Assembly: GCA_947449735.1 (NCBI GenBank)
Contig: CANFTB010000006.1
Span: 62,001-126,000, forward strand
Length of the DNA stretch: 64,000 bases
Direction of reading: 5' to 3'
Source of the DNA: Chthoniobacteraceae bacterium
GTDB lineage: Bacteria > Verrucomicrobiota > Verrucomicrobiia > Chthoniobacterales > Chthoniobacteraceae
Both the position numbers and the translations under genes were made by a program. Position 1 is the first letter of the stretch. Each line of letters starts with the position of its first letter. Of this stretch, positions 28,481 to 37,704 are shown piece after piece. The notes beneath the pieces were generated by a model. That model saw only the letters and a program-made list of their open reading frames with translations, made no database searches and was not told the DNA's origin.

Positions 28481-31477
28481 ATGGCTCACTCTTTTTCCGT
28501 CCGGGTTGCTGCTTTGGCGCTGCTGTGTTTTTCTGTCTTTGTCTGGCAGCGCACGACGGGGAGTGCCGGCGAAAGGGAGGTGCAGTCGCCTGGTGTTTTA
28601 TTGGAGGGCCAGGGAGGCGCAGTCGCCAAGGAGGGGATTGGCGCTGCCCGCTTCACAGCGGGCGGGTTGGTGGCGCTGATGGCCGCATTTTCGTCCGGGG
28701 CTTTGCTGTTTGGGAAAAAGCTGGCTGCCGGCCGGAGGCGAGGTTCGCCGTTCGAGGAAGCCCTGAAGTCCAGAATCTTAGAGGACAGCGCGGAGTGTGT
28801 CATCCTCACAAAAAAGAACGGAGCGGTTCAGTTTGTCAGCCGCCGCGGGCGTTCGGTTTTGGGGACAGGAGACGGCGAGGTTTTTGAAGGAAAATTGTGG
28901 ATGGACTGGTGGCTGGAGGAATGGAAGATCCGGGCCAGGGATGGATTGACCCGCGCATTGGCAGGTGATCGGGTCACTATAGATTTGGCGATGCATCCGC
29001 CCGAGTCTGGGATCCAGTGGTGGGAGGCTACCCTCTCGGTGCTGAGTGATCCGGAGGGCGAGGGTGACAGGGTGCTGGTGGTCATGCATAACACGTCTGC
29101 ACGGATGAGGGCTCAGCAGGCTCTCAAAGAGAGTGAAGAAAGGTTTGCCGCCTTCGTTGAGCATGCGCCTGCGATGGTTTACATCAAGGATGAGGAAGGG
29201 CGTTATCTGCTTGTGAATCGCATTTACGAGGAGCTTCGTAATGCGCCTCCGGGGGACCTGCTGGGGCGTCTGGACTCGGATGTTCTTGGCGAGGAGCTTG
29301 CCGAAAAGGTCCGAAGCCTGGAGCAGGAGGTGTTGCAAACCGGTGTCGCGCGGAGGGTTGTGGAGGAGTTTGGGCTCCAGGATGGAGGTGCCGTCCACTG
29401 GCGCGTGTTGCGCTTCCCCCTGCGGCTTTCCTCCGGGAGGACTCTTGTCGGAGCGATCGGCGTGGATGTGAGCCGGACCGTGCGCGCGGAGGCTGAGTTG
29501 CAAGTAGCTAGAGATCAGGCGGTAAAGTCTGCGAGGCTTAAGAGCGAGTTCGTCGCGAACATGAGCCATGAGATTCGCACTCCGATGAACGGTATCATCG
29601 GGATGGCCGGTCTTCTTTTGGACAGCGGGCTGAGCGCGCGGCAGAGGGATTTCGCACAAACCATTGCGAACAGCGCGGACGCGCTTTTGAACATTCTGAA
29701 CGACATTTTGGATTTTTCAAAAATTGAAGCTGGCGTCCTGGAGTTTGAAGACATCGAGTTTGAACTTGAGGACGTCATCCACGGGGCTGTGGAACTGTTG
29801 TCGGAAAAAGCTGCGATCAAGGGGCTTGAGATGGCGGTGCTGCTGGCGCCCGAAGTTCCAAGGCGCCTGAAGGGCGATCCGGGAAGGCTGCGGCAGGTGT
29901 TGGTGAATCTGCTCGGAAACGCTGTGAAGTTTACGAGAGAGGGCGAGGTTGTTGTATCCTGCGCGTTGGCCGCCGAGTTTGAGTGGGGCGCGGAGAAGGT
30001 CCAGCTGGCGTTCAGCGTGAAGGACACCGGTATCGGCATTGCAGCTGAGACGCAGGCCCGATTGTTCAAGGCGTTCAGCCAGGCGGACGGTTCGACCACG
30101 AGACGGTATGGTGGTACGGGACTTGGGCTGGCTATCAGCCGGGAGTTGGTGGTGCGGATGGGAGGGGAAATAGGTTTGGACAGCGTGCCTGAGAAAGGGT
30201 CTGATTTTTGGTTTACCGCGTGTTTCCTGGTTCTGGATCCTGTGACATCGGAGCCCCGGATGGAGCCCGGATTGGCGCCCGTGGTTATGGTCGCCGCGCG
30301 GCGGAGGGTGGTGTTTGAGAGCGTAAGCCTGTCGCTTCGCCTGCACGGGTTTGACGCGCAGCATGCACGGGAGGTTTCGACAGTTGCGGAGTGGTGCGCT
30401 GGCCAGCCCCAGGCTTCGGGAACGGGGAGCTGTTTGTTGGTGGATGATGCCCTGGCTGCGGAGGTGATTGCTTTGGAGGAGTTCGGGCGTGCCGTCCGCA
30501 AGGGCGTGCGCGTGGCGCTTATTGCTTCGTTCAACAGAGTTCGGATGAGTGCCGCAGAGGCGGCGGCGGGATGTGAAATTCTGTTTCACAAACCTCTGCG
30601 TGGAAGCGTCCTTAGGGGCTGGATTTCGGGTGTGAAAGCTGACGCGCCGGGGGCAAGGTTTGCCGGCCTAGATGCGGAAGTCGACTCACTGTCCCCGAGA
30701 CGTTTGCGACTGCTTGTTGCCGAGGATAACGAGGTGAATCAGAGTGTGATCAGTCACCAGTTGGCGAGGCTTGGGCAGCAGGTGGTGGTTGTGGCATCCA
30801 ACGGGAGGGATGCGGTGGATGCGCTTGAGCACTTTGCCGTCGATGCGGTGCTGATGGACTGCCAGATGCCAGAGATGGACGGCTATGAGGCAACACGTGA
30901 AATCCGGAGCAGGGAAGGGCCTGGCCGGCGCGTCTGGATTATTGCGATGACCGCAAACACGATGGAGGGAGACAGGGAAAAATGCCTGCTCTCGGGCATG
31001 GACGACTATGTGAGCAAGCCCGCAAGCCTTCGCAACTTGATGGATGCGCTCGAGAGGGTTCCCGTGCAGGCAAAGCTGGGGGGGGAGGTGCCTGTGAGCA
31101 GAGAGGACTCGTCAGCGGAAATCGACTGGGAGGCTGTGGCTAAACTGAGGGAGCTGGGTGGGGAAGGGGGCGAGGCGCTGCTTGTTTCGCTCGTCGATCA
31201 GTTTGTCAACGGAGGGCAGGATCTTCTTGGGGTGATCCGGCGGAGTGTCTCGTCGGGCGGGTTGGATGGAGTGGCAGTCGCAGCCCACACATTGAGGGGA
31301 AGCGCCTCGAATTTCGGCGGGCACAGCCTGATGGAGGCATGTCTGGTGCTGGAGCAGCGCGCTGTTGAGGGAGACCTTTCCGGAGTTGAGAAAGAGTTTG
31401 ACGGTGTCGAGGCCTCGTTTCTCCGTACTAAGGCCGCTTTACTAGCTCATTGCAGGGGTGATAGAGAAAACAAATGA
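28481..31477 (+). CDS. Membrane-bound hybrid histidine kinase (PAS-PAS-HisKA-HATPase-REC-Hpt)
   Basis: The 998-residue kinase has two hydrophobic segments (about 8-22 and 59-78), a weak and a clear PAS domain (about 95-205 and 215-335), and HisKA with phospho-His H363 in [12 protein letters not shown]. The ATPase domain follows (DTGIGI near 515-520, [10 protein letters not shown] near 544-553). A degenerate receiver-like stretch (about 600-720) is followed by a good receiver (about 742-855, D793 in [12 protein letters not shown]) and a C-terminal Hpt with H936 in [13 protein letters not shown] phosphorelay to another protein is expected. Its stop overlaps the response-regulator start by ATGA. 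An upstream GTG at 28436 is a less likely start. The signal sensed is unknown. Confidence 0.9.
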   Translation: MAHSFSVRVAALALLCFSVFVWQRTTGSAGEREVQSPGVLLEGQGGAVAKEGIGAARFTAGGLVALMAAFSSGALLFGKKLAAGRRRGSPFEEALKSRILEDSAECVILTKKNGAVQFVSRRGRSVLGTGDGEVFEGKLWMDWWLEEWKIRARDGLTRALAGDRVTIDLAMHPPESGIQWWEATLSVLSDPEGEGDRVLVVMHNTSARMRAQQALKESEERFAAFVEHAPAMVYIKDEEGRYLLVNRIYEELRNAPPGDLLGRLDSDVLGEELAEKVRSLEQEVLQTGVARRVVEEFGLQDGGAVHWRVLRFPLRLSSGRTLVGAIGVDVSRTVRAEAELQVARDQAVKSARLKSEFVANMSHEIRTPMNGIIGMAGLLLDSGLSARQRDFAQTIANSADALLNILNDILDFSKIEAGVLEFEDIEFELEDVIHGAVELLSEKAAIKGLEMAVLLAPEVPRRLKGDPGRLRQVLVNLLGNAVKFTREGEVVVSCALAAEFEWGAEKVQLAFSVKDTGIGIAAETQARLFKAFSQADGSTTRRYGGTGLGLAISRELVVRMGGEIGLDSVPEKGSDFWFTACFLVLDPVTSEPRMEPGLAPVVMVAARRRVVFESVSLSLRLHGFDAQHAREVSTVAEWCAGQPQASGTGSCLLVDDALAAEVIALEEFGRAVRKGVRVALIASFNRVRMSAAEAAAGCEILFHKPLRGSVLRGWISGVKADAPGARFAGLDAEVDSLSPRRLRLLVAEDNEVNQSVISHQLARLGQQVVVVASNGRDAVDALEHFAVDAVLMDCQMPEMDGYEATREIRSREGPGRRVWIIAMTANTMEGDREKCLLSGMDDYVSKPASLRNLMDALERVPVQAKLGGEVPVSREDSSAEIDWEAVAKLRELGGEGGEALLVSLVDQFVNGGQDLLGVIRRSVSSGGLDGVAVAAHTLRGSASNFGGHSLMEACLVLEQRAVEGDLSGVEKEFDGVEASFLRTKAALLAHCRGDRENK

Positions 31478-32031
31478 AAATTCTGATCGCCGAGGACGAG
31501 GCGGTTTCGGCGCGTGTCCTCAAGTTGCTGTTGGAGAACGAGGGCCACGAGGTGGTCGTTGCCGCGGACGGCGAGGCTGCCTGGGCGCGTTATCACGACG
31601 AACCTGTTCGAGTGATTATCAGCGACTGGACGATGCCCGGCTTGGACGGCCTGCAGCTCTGCCGGAAGGTGAGGGAGCACGCCTGCAGGGATTACACGTA
31701 TTTCATTCTGCTGACCGGGGCTTACACGGGACGCGAGAATTTGAGGCTGGCGATGCAATCCGGCGTGGACGATTTCTTGTCCAAGCCCGTTGATCGCGAG
31801 GTGCTCTCAATGCGCCTGAGCGTGGCGGAGCGGATTTTGGAGTACGCGCGGCAGATCAGGGTGCTCAAGGAACTGCTTCCGATTTGTATGTACTGCAAAC
31901 GAATCAGGGACGACGGGGACTACTGGCAGCAGGTGGAGAATTACATCCACGCCCACACGGGAAGTCATTTCAGCCACGGGATTTGTCCGGATTGTTTTTC
32001 CAGGGAGTTTCCGGCGAAGGTTGTTCGCTGA
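31474..32031 (+). CDS. Response regulator with C-terminal tetracysteine module
   Basis: The 185-residue product has a receiver domain (1-120; acidic pair ED at 7-8, phospho-Asp D51 in [13 protein letters not shown]80, K103 in LSKPVD) then a helical linker and a short C-terminal module, [15 protein letters not shown] at about 134-147 and HGICPDCF. The cysteines C137, C140, C170 and C173 form two CxxC pairs, which suggests a zinc or Fe-S site. The LLPIC-CKKIRD-type tail occurs in other bacterial signalling proteins but its role is not settled to my knowledge. It overlaps the preceding kinase by 4 bases, so the two are translationally coupled and very likely partners. There is no DNA-binding domain. 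Confidence 0.85.
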   Translation: MKILIAEDEAVSARVLKLLLENEGHEVVVAADGEAAWARYHDEPVRVIISDWTMPGLDGLQLCRKVREHACRDYTYFILLTGAYTGRENLRLAMQSGVDDFLSKPVDREVLSMRLSVAERILEYARQIRVLKELLPICMYCKRIRDDGDYWQQVENYIHAHTGSHFSHGICPDCFSREFPAKVVR

Positions 32032-32124
32032 GCGTTGTGTTGGGCGGGACTTTGGTGGGACACTCGAAGCCTTTTGGTTTTGCGGGGATTGTGCGCGGGC
32101 CGAAAGTAAGTTAACGGAGAACGG

Positions 32125-32970
32125 ATGATTCACCCCACTGTAGTTGTTGGTCCGGGAGCGCGTCTTGGAGACGGCGTTGAAATAGGGCCATATGCGGTCG
32201 TCGAGGCCGGAGCGGAGATCGGCAACGGGTGTGTGATCGGAGCGCATGCGTTGGTGGGGCGGTACGTCCGGATGGGGGCAGGGAACTCCGTGGGTGCAGG
32301 AGCCGTGATCGGGGGAGATCCGCAGGACCTTGGATTCAAGGCTGCGACTGAAAGCTATGTGCGGATTGGAAACGGGAACCGGATCAGGGAGCACTGCACG
32401 GTGCATCGGGCGGCAAAGGCCGGCGGGGAGACGGTTGTGGGAGACGATTGTTTTTTGATGGTGGGCTCCCATGTGGGGCATGATTCACGGCTGGGGAACC
32501 GCGTGATCATGGCAAACGGCGTGCTTTTGGGCGGGCATGTCGAGGTCGGCGATGGCGCATTCCTCGGGGGGGGGACGCTTGTGCACCAGCTCGTCAAAGT
32601 GGGCCGGATGGCAGTGACGCAGGGCAATTCCAGTTTGAGCAAGAGCGTTCCTCCCTACCTGATGGCCTCCGGACTGAACACCGTGGTGGGGCTCAATGTG
32701 GTGGGGTTGAAGCGCGGAGGCTTTTCAAGCGCTCAGCGTGCCGAGATCAAGGACGCGTTCGACGGTTTGTTCCGGAGCGGGCGCAATGTTTCGCAGGCGA
32801 TCGCCTGGGCACGGGAGCGTTCCTGGGGGGAGGCTTCGCTGTGTTTTTGGGAATTCGTGGAGGGCGCGGGAAAGCGCGGGATATGCGGTTGGCGGGGCCG
32901 CGCTGGGCGTGGGGGGGAGGACCGGGAACCGCAGGCAGGGGGCCTGCAAACGGGGGAGCGCGAAAATTGA
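32125..32970 (+). CDS. lpxA: UDP-N-acetylglucosamine O-acyltransferase (LpxA)
   Basis: First enzyme of lipid A synthesis; it transfers a 3-hydroxyacyl chain from ACP to UDP-GlcNAc. The product is a left-handed beta-helix of hexapeptide repeats beginning IHPTVVVGPGARLGDGVEIGPY. H119 in SHVGHD corresponds to the catalytic His of LpxA, and ALTVHQ-like LVHQLVKVG and VVGLNVVGLKRGGF give the family C-terminal part. The last 30 or so residues are Arg/Gly-rich and look unlike the family. The gene stands apart from other lpx genes and may be a second copy; that cannot be judged here. Confidence 0.85.
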   Translation: MIHPTVVVGPGARLGDGVEIGPYAVVEAGAEIGNGCVIGAHALVGRYVRMGAGNSVGAGAVIGGDPQDLGFKAATESYVRIGNGNRIREHCTVHRAAKAGGETVVGDDCFLMVGSHVGHDSRLGNRVIMANGVLLGGHVEVGDGAFLGGGTLVHQLVKVGRMAVTQGNSSLSKSVPPYLMASGLNTVVGLNVVGLKRGGFSSAQRAEIKDAFDGLFRSGRNVSQAIAWARERSWGEASLCFWEFVEGAGKRGICGWRGRAGRGGEDREPQAGGLQTGEREN

Positions 32971-33007
32971 AAGCTATACGGCTTCAGCTCGGGGTGGCTT
33001 TGAGTTA

Positions 33008-33454
33008 ATGAAGTTCATGGCTAAGACTAAATCTCCGAAAGAATCGGTGGAGTTGAAACTTTTGGGAAACGCCGGCGGCGGTTTTCCCGAGAAGGTTTCG
33101 CCTGAGATTCTCGAGACTTTTGAAAACAGGTATCCGCACCGCGACTATGTTATCGCATTCGACTGCGAGGATTTCACTTCGCTTTGTCCCGTGACCGGGC
33201 AGCCCGATTTTGCAGCGCTTCACATTGAGTATGTCGCGGCAAAGCGCTGCATTGAGACGAAGTCGTTAAAATTTTATCTCGCGAGCTTCCGGAATTGCGC
33301 TGCTTTTAACGAGGAGGTTGCCAACCGCATTTTGGAGGACCTGGTGGCTGCGTGCCGGCCGAGGCGGATGAAGGTGACCGGCGCTTTTGCGTCGCGCGGA
33401 GGGATTTCCGTCACAGTCGTTGCCGAGAGCGTGGGCGGGAGAGCGAAGCGATGA
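33008..33454 (+). CDS. queF: NADPH-dependent preQ0 reductase QueF
   Basis: Reduces 7-cyano-7-deazaguanine (preQ0) to preQ1 in queuosine biosynthesis. The 148-residue product is the short, single-domain type. The catalytic Cys and Asp are in LCPVTGQPDF, and the nearby IETKSLKFYLASFRNCAAFNEE stretch contains the family motif with its substrate-binding Glu. The start could also be the ATG at 33017; the longer frame from 32738 overlaps lpxA and is not credible. Its stop overlaps the queC start by ATGA, so queF-queC-queE are translationally coupled. Confidence 0.92.
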   Translation: MKFMAKTKSPKESVELKLLGNAGGGFPEKVSPEILETFENRYPHRDYVIAFDCEDFTSLCPVTGQPDFAALHIEYVAAKRCIETKSLKFYLASFRNCAAFNEEVANRILEDLVAACRPRRMKVTGAFASRGGISVTVVAESVGGRAKR

Positions 33455-34149
33455 ATGTCGGAGCGCAGTCCGTGGTCCTGTTGAGCGGCGGGATGGACTC
33501 CGTGACGGCTCTCTATCACGCGCATGACGGAGGCGCCGTTGCCGCGGCGCTTTCGTTTGATTACGGGGCGAAGCACCATTCCAGGGAGCTGCCGCTGGCG
33601 GCATGGCATGCGGCACGGCTGGGAGTGAGGCACGTTGTGATTCCGCTGGAGTTTATGGCCCGCTATTTTAGTTCGTCGCTCTTGGTGGGGGGCGGTGATA
33701 TTCCAAAAGGCCATTACGAAGAGGATTCGATGCGCCAGACCGTGGTGCCCTTTCGCAACGGGATCATGCTTTCGGTTGCGGCGGGATTTGCCGAGAGCGT
33801 GGGGGCGGATGAGTTGGTGATTGCCGCCCACTCGGGAGACCACGCGATCTACCCGGATTGCCGGGAGGAGTTTATGAGCGCCATGGGGTCGGCCATGCGG
33901 CTTGGAACCTATGCAGGGGTGCGCCTCTCTCGCCCGTTTATTGCGATGAACAAGGCTGGCATCGCGGCAAGGGGATCCTCGTTGGGAGTCGACTTTGCAC
34001 GCACCTGGTCTTGCTACGTGGGGGCCGCCCGACATTGCGGCGAGTGCGGCACTTGCGTCGAGCGCAGGGAGGCCTTTTTGGACGCCGGCCTGTTGGATCC
34101 GACCGAGTATGATCGTTGCAGCCCGCTGCCGCGGCGTCCGTCCAGATGA
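33451..34149 (+). CDS. queC: 7-cyano-7-deazaguanine synthase QueC
   Basis: ATP-dependent enzyme that makes preQ0 from 7-carboxy-7-deazaguanine and ammonia. The 232-residue product has the N-type PP-loop SGGMDS near residue 12 and SFDYGAKHHSREL, the R-N-G-I-M-L segment (FRNGIMLSVAAGFAES), HSGDHAIYPDC, and the C-terminal zinc cysteines (RHCGECGTCVERR). The ATG at 33451 overlaps the queF stop, and its own stop overlaps the queE start. The far upstream frame from 33352 lies inside queF and is rejected. Confidence 0.96.
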   Translation: MNVGAQSVVLLSGGMDSVTALYHAHDGGAVAAALSFDYGAKHHSRELPLAAWHAARLGVRHVVIPLEFMARYFSSSLLVGGGDIPKGHYEEDSMRQTVVPFRNGIMLSVAAGFAESVGADELVIAAHSGDHAIYPDCREEFMSAMGSAMRLGTYAGVRLSRPFIAMNKAGIAARGSSLGVDFARTWSCYVGAARHCGECGTCVERREAFLDAGLLDPTEYDRCSPLPRRPSR

Positions 34150-34853
34150 AGGGCATGAGGATCTCCGAGATTTTTTATTCAGTTCAGGGGGAGGGTGTTT
34201 TATGCGGCGTTCCGTCCGTTTTCGTGCGGACGTCGGGTTGCAATTTGAGGTGCCGCTGGTGTGATACCCCCTATGCATCGTGGTCGCCTGAGGGGCGCGA
34301 GTGGAGCGTGGACGAGGTTTTTAAAGAAGTGCAATCCTTCGGGATGGCAAGGCACGTGGTGTTGACGGGGGGCGAACCAATGCTGGCGGCAGGTCTTGCG
34401 GAACTCTCGCGTCGCTTGCACGGGGCGGGTTATCACATCACCATAGAGACTGCCGGAACGGTGTCTCCCGGCGAGGTTGTCTATGACCTGGCATCGTTGA
34501 GCCCCAAGCTTTCGGGGTCCGTACCCTCGTCCGATGCATTCGGTGTTGGCTGGGTGGAGAAGCACGAGAAGCTTCGATTGCAGCCCGCAGTGTTACGGGA
34601 GTGGATCGGGGGAGGCGATTACCAGTTGAAGTTTGTGGTGGGTTCGCGGGCCGAGTTGGACGAAGTGGGGAGGTTGGTCTCGGCCCTAGGACTGGCCGTT
34701 CCCCACCACAAGGTCTTGCTGATGCCCGAAGGGGTCGAGTCGGGTTCGCTACTGGAGAAGGGGCGACTGGTTGCGGAGTGGTGCAAGGAGGCCGGTTACC
34801 GGTATTGCGACCGGTTGCACGTCCATCTCTACGGCCACACGCGTGGCACTTAG
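34146..34853 (+). CDS. queE: 7-carboxy-7-deazaguanine synthase QueE (radical SAM)
   Basis: Radical SAM enzyme that contracts the ring of 6-carboxytetrahydropterin. The 235-residue product begins RISEIFYSVQGEG and has the CxxxCxxC Fe-S motif at C32, C36 and C39 (GCNLRCRWCD), then VLTGGEPML and ETAGT, all expected in QueE. The gene starts within the queC stop (ATGA at 34146; a second ATG at 34155 is possible). QueD, the usual source of the substrate, is not in the cluster and must be elsewhere. Confidence 0.94.
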   Translation: MKGMRISEIFYSVQGEGVLCGVPSVFVRTSGCNLRCRWCDTPYASWSPEGREWSVDEVFKEVQSFGMARHVVLTGGEPMLAAGLAELSRRLHGAGYHITIETAGTVSPGEVVYDLASLSPKLSGSVPSSDAFGVGWVEKHEKLRLQPAVLREWIGGGDYQLKFVVGSRAELDEVGRLVSALGLAVPHHKVLLMPEGVESGSLLEKGRLVAEWCKEAGYRYCDRLHVHLYGHTRGT

Positions 34854-34857
34854 GCGC

Positions 34858-35568
34858 TCAGGATGCCGCGTGCGGGGTTGGGTGCGGGGTTGGGTGAGCG
34901 GCCGAAGGGTCGGGCGGCGGCCCGGCGGCGCGCTCTCGTTTTTTAACCACCTCTCTGCAGGCTGCCACGAGGATGTTGCATGCTTCGTGGCAGAGCAGGG
35001 GCATCTGCGAAGGAGGCTTTGACTCGTTGTGCGGAGCCGGCGGAAGCTTGTCGGCCTCTAACGTAGTGAGGGGCTGGTTTGGCCCGAAGTTCCAAAGGAT
35101 TCGTTTGGTACAGGAGGAGGCGGCGCAGGCGCGGCCCACAAGCTCCTGTCCCTCTTCATCCTGCAAGCGCTTGGTTGCCGCGTACATGCCGGTCTGGCGG
35201 TTGAGTGTGTCACGCAGGGCGACCGGTGTGAGGGCGTTTTCGAGATGGCTGAGCCAAACTGCGGTCATCGCGGGATAAAAGTGGTCGAGAGCCGCGCGGA
35301 GTTCCGCGGCATCTTTGAGGACTAGGCGCCAGCCGTGCTGCAGGTTTGGCGCCGTTTTGAGGGGGCGGTATTCGCCGGCGTTGTCAAAGAAGGAAATGGA
35401 CCGGGCCTTCGAGGGTGAGTGGAAGGTGTCGAGGTCCGGCTTGTCGGCGTCCTCTGCATGCCTCAATTCGTAGCCGCCTTCGGGGAGCGACAGGATGGAA
35501 AGCTGGCCGACAAACTTCAGGCCCCCGGCGACCCATTTCTCGATGGCGGTTGTAAGATTGCGTTTCAA
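34858..35568 (-). CDS. DR2241-like 4Fe-4S domain protein, partner of CbiX
   Basis: The 236-residue product resembles the DR2241 family, which is often fused or adjacent to CbiX chelatases. The N-terminal half (about 1-90) is mixed alpha/beta, and the C-terminal half carries cysteines C148, C153, C193 and C197 (ACAASSC, LCHEAC), suitable for a 4Fe-4S cluster. The tail after 210 is Pro/His-rich and low-complexity. The start is a TTG at 35566-35568 that overlaps the cbiX stop as TTGA, so translation is likely coupled. The longer frame reaching to 35847 lies inside cbiX and is rejected. Function with CbiX in siroheme or cobalamin metallation is inferred. Confidence 0.7.
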   Translation of the reverse strand: MKRNLTTAIEKWVAGGLKFVGQLSILSLPEGGYELRHAEDADKPDLDTFHSPSKARSISFFDNAGEYRPLKTAPNLQHGWRLVLKDAAELRAALDHFYPAMTAVWLSHLENALTPVALRDTLNRQTGMYAATKRLQDEEGQELVGRACAASSCTKRILWNFGPNQPLTTLEADKLPPAPHNESKPPSQMPLLCHEACNILVAACREVVKKRERAAGPPPDPSAAHPTPHPTPHAAS

Positions 35569-36386
35569 ACGGATGCGGTGTGGGTTGAGGTTTGGGCGTC
35601 GAACAGGGCCGTCTGGGCGAGAATGAGCTCCGCAAAGGCGGGCTCGGTGCCGATGGCGCTTGCGTAGTAAAGCGTTCGTCCCCTGAGTACATAAGGGTTT
35701 TGTCGGAAGATTTCCCGCTGGCTGGCAGCCGTTCCCGTTTCCTGTTCGATCCCGAGAAGCACGGGAATGTCCTGATAGGAGTGCAGTCCGTCGGCTATGA
35801 AGAAAGGGACGACCACCACGTTGGGCCTTGTTGTGTAGGAATCCCATTCGTTGATCAGGGGAGCCTCCTCCATGTAGGTGTTGAAAACTTCCCCGTAAAT
35901 ACCCAGCTCCCGGATCCGGTCGACCTCGCGTTTGGCGGCGAATGCCGAGTTGTCGTTGAGATTGGTTCCGTGACCTACGATGAGAAGGCTGCAGTCCGCC
36001 GGATCGACCCCGGGGGCGACCTCCGACGCGCGCTTGAGCAGAAGTTCCCCCATGCGCTCGTGGTTTCCCACGGGTTCGCAGTATTTAAGATGCTTCCCGT
36101 TTTTTTGCGTGACCGGTCCTTCGAGCTCGAGTTCCCTCGGGATTACTGTGCGGGTGAAATATCCCTCGCTGATGAAGTTAGGAACGATGTACACGTCGTC
36201 TCTGTCGACCATGTGGAGGACTTGGCGGAGGCTGGGCTCCTCCTTCCAAAAGGCGCAGTGGACTTCCCCGAAGGCTCCGCTTTGGAGGATGACCTCCGCG
36301 TGGTCGAAAGTCGGTGCACTGGAGTCTGGATTCACGGTGGAGCCGTGTCCGACGATGATGAGGGCGCTGTCGGGCTTGGAAGACAT
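35565..36386 (-). CDS. cbiX: Two-domain CbiX-type sirohydrochlorin chelatase
   Basis: CbiX chelatases insert Co or Fe into sirohydrochlorin for cobalamin or siroheme. The 273-residue product has two tandem chelatase half-domains: the first starts at about residue 8 (ALIIVGHGSTVN) and the second near 140 (LLIVGHGTNLN). The metal-binding His is in each VGHG motif. FISEGYFTRTVIP and VVVPFFIADGLHS are the matching second motifs. The ATG at 36386 starts the conserved part. Its TGA overlaps the next gene's TTG start. Metal choice (Co or Fe) is not decidable from sequence. Confidence 0.82.
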   Translation of the reverse strand: MSSKPDSALIIVGHGSTVNPDSSAPTFDHAEVILQSGAFGEVHCAFWKEEPSLRQVLHMVDRDDVYIVPNFISEGYFTRTVIPRELELEGPVTQKNGKHLKYCEPVGNHERMGELLLKRASEVAPGVDPADCSLLIVGHGTNLNDNSAFAAKREVDRIRELGIYGEVFNTYMEEAPLINEWDSYTTRPNVVVVPFFIADGLHSYQDIPVLLGIEQETGTAASQREIFRQNPYVLRGRTLYYASAIGTEPAFAELILAQTALFDAQTSTHTASV

Positions 36387-36441
36387 GGGATGGATTCTGG
36401 GTTCGGGTGCAGGAGTCAAACGGCGGGTGGGGTGCAAGGTC

Positions 36442-37704
36442 TCATTCGAGCTGACCAAGGGCGATGCAGGCGTTGATGCCCCCGAATCCGAAGGCGTTGT
36501 TCAGTACGTTGCGAATGCGCGCCTGCCGGGCTTGGTTGGGGACGACATCGATCATGCAGGCGGGATCGGGGTTTTGAAAATGCAAAGTCGGGGGGAGAAT
36601 CTGCCTTTCGATGGCCAGCGCACACAAGACTGTTTCGATTGCGGCTGTGGCGCCCAGGGGGTGGCCAGTGATGGCCTTCGTTCCACTTACCGGCGGCGGT
36701 GAGGCGCCGAAAATCGAGCGAACGCACTCTGCCTCGTTCGAGTCGTTCATCTGGGTGCCGCTGGCGTGGGCGTTGATGTAGTCGATGTCGCCGGGCTGCA
36801 GTCCGGCGTCGGCGAGCGTCTCCCGCATGCAGAGGATCACGGACTCGCCTCCAGGAAGGGGAGAGGTCATGTGGTAGGCTTCGTTGTTGAGCCCCCAGCC
36901 GAGGACCTCGGCGTATATTTTTGCGCCCCTGTTTTTTGCGTGGTTGTATTCCTCGATCACCAGGCTGGCCGCGCCTTCTCCCATGACGAAGCCTTGGCGG
37001 GTCAGGTCGAAAGGACGGCAGGCGAATTGTGGAGGGTCCTCCTGCCAGCGGCTCATGGTCTTGATAAAGTCAAAAGAGCCAAAGGTGAGTGGGCAAAGAG
37101 GCGCCTCGGCCGCTCCCGCGACGACGATGTCAGCCCTTCCTTCGCGAATGAAACGGAGTGCGTCGGCGACCGCCACGGCCCCGCTGGAGCACGAGTTGGA
37201 ATTAGTCGTACCCGGTCCACGAAAGCCGCACTCGATGGCGATGTTGGAATGCGCGGATCCTCCGAAGACGGTGAGTGCGAGGGTCTGGTTGACGGCGCGC
37301 GGCCCGCCCGCGAGGAAGGCCGCGTGTTCCTTTTCAGCGTTAGCGATGCCTCCCAAAGCGGTGCCGAAAGAGACGCCGGCACGCGTCTGTGGACGCTGTG
37401 GGCTCCAGTCGAGACCCGCATCCTCAAGCGCGAGGATGGCGGAAGCCACCGCAAACTGCGCGTAGCGGTCGAGGCGTTTCAGGCGGTGGGGCGGGAAGAA
37501 TGCCTTCGGGTCCCAGTCTCGCACCTCGGCTGAATGTTTGGCGTGGTAGGAGTCGGTATTGAAGAAGCTCACCCGGTCGATGCCGCTTTTGGCTTCGAGG
37601 ACGGAACGCCAGAGCGCCTCCTTGCCGATGCCTGCCGCGGTGATAGGACCGAGGCCGGTGATGACTGCTCGACGCGGGCCGGTGCTTGTGTTCGGGTTGT
37701 TCAA
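36442..37704 (-). CDS. Beta-ketoacyl-ACP synthase, FabF/KAS II type
   Basis: Condensing enzyme of fatty-acid or polyketide type. The 420-residue product has the thiolase fold with active-site C172 in NSNSCSSGAVA, H313 in NAHASGTQ and H348 in TGHPLGAT, and AVITGLGPITAAG at the start. The product differs a little from classical FabF (NAHASGTQ instead of NAHGTST), so a secondary-metabolite or specialised lipid role is possible. The start is a TTG at 37704 overlapping the stop of the SRPBCC gene (TTGA), with a GGAGG eight bases upstream. No acyl carrier protein gene is adjacent. Confidence 0.85.
   Translation of the reverse strand: MNNPNTSTGPRRAVITGLGPITAAGIGKEALWRSVLEAKSGIDRVSFFNTDSYHAKHSAEVRDWDPKAFFPPHRLKRLDRYAQFAVASAILALEDAGLDWSPQRPQTRAGVSFGTALGGIANAEKEHAAFLAGGPRAVNQTLALTVFGGSAHSNIAIECGFRGPGTTNSNSCSSGAVAVADALRFIREGRADIVVAGAAEAPLCPLTFGSFDFIKTMSRWQEDPPQFACRPFDLTRQGFVMGEGAASLVIEEYNHAKNRGAKIYAEVLGWGLNNEAYHMTSPLPGGESVILCMRETLADAGLQPGDIDYINAHASGTQMNDSNEAECVRSIFGASPPPVSGTKAITGHPLGATAAIETVLCALAIERQILPPTLHFQNPDPACMIDVVPNQARQARIRNVLNNAFGFGGINACIALGQLE

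Noticed and set aside
33274..34278. 334-codon minus-strand frame opposite queF/queC
   Set aside because: The + strand genes carry complete motifs and overlap correctly; the minus frame is His/Arg-rich noise.
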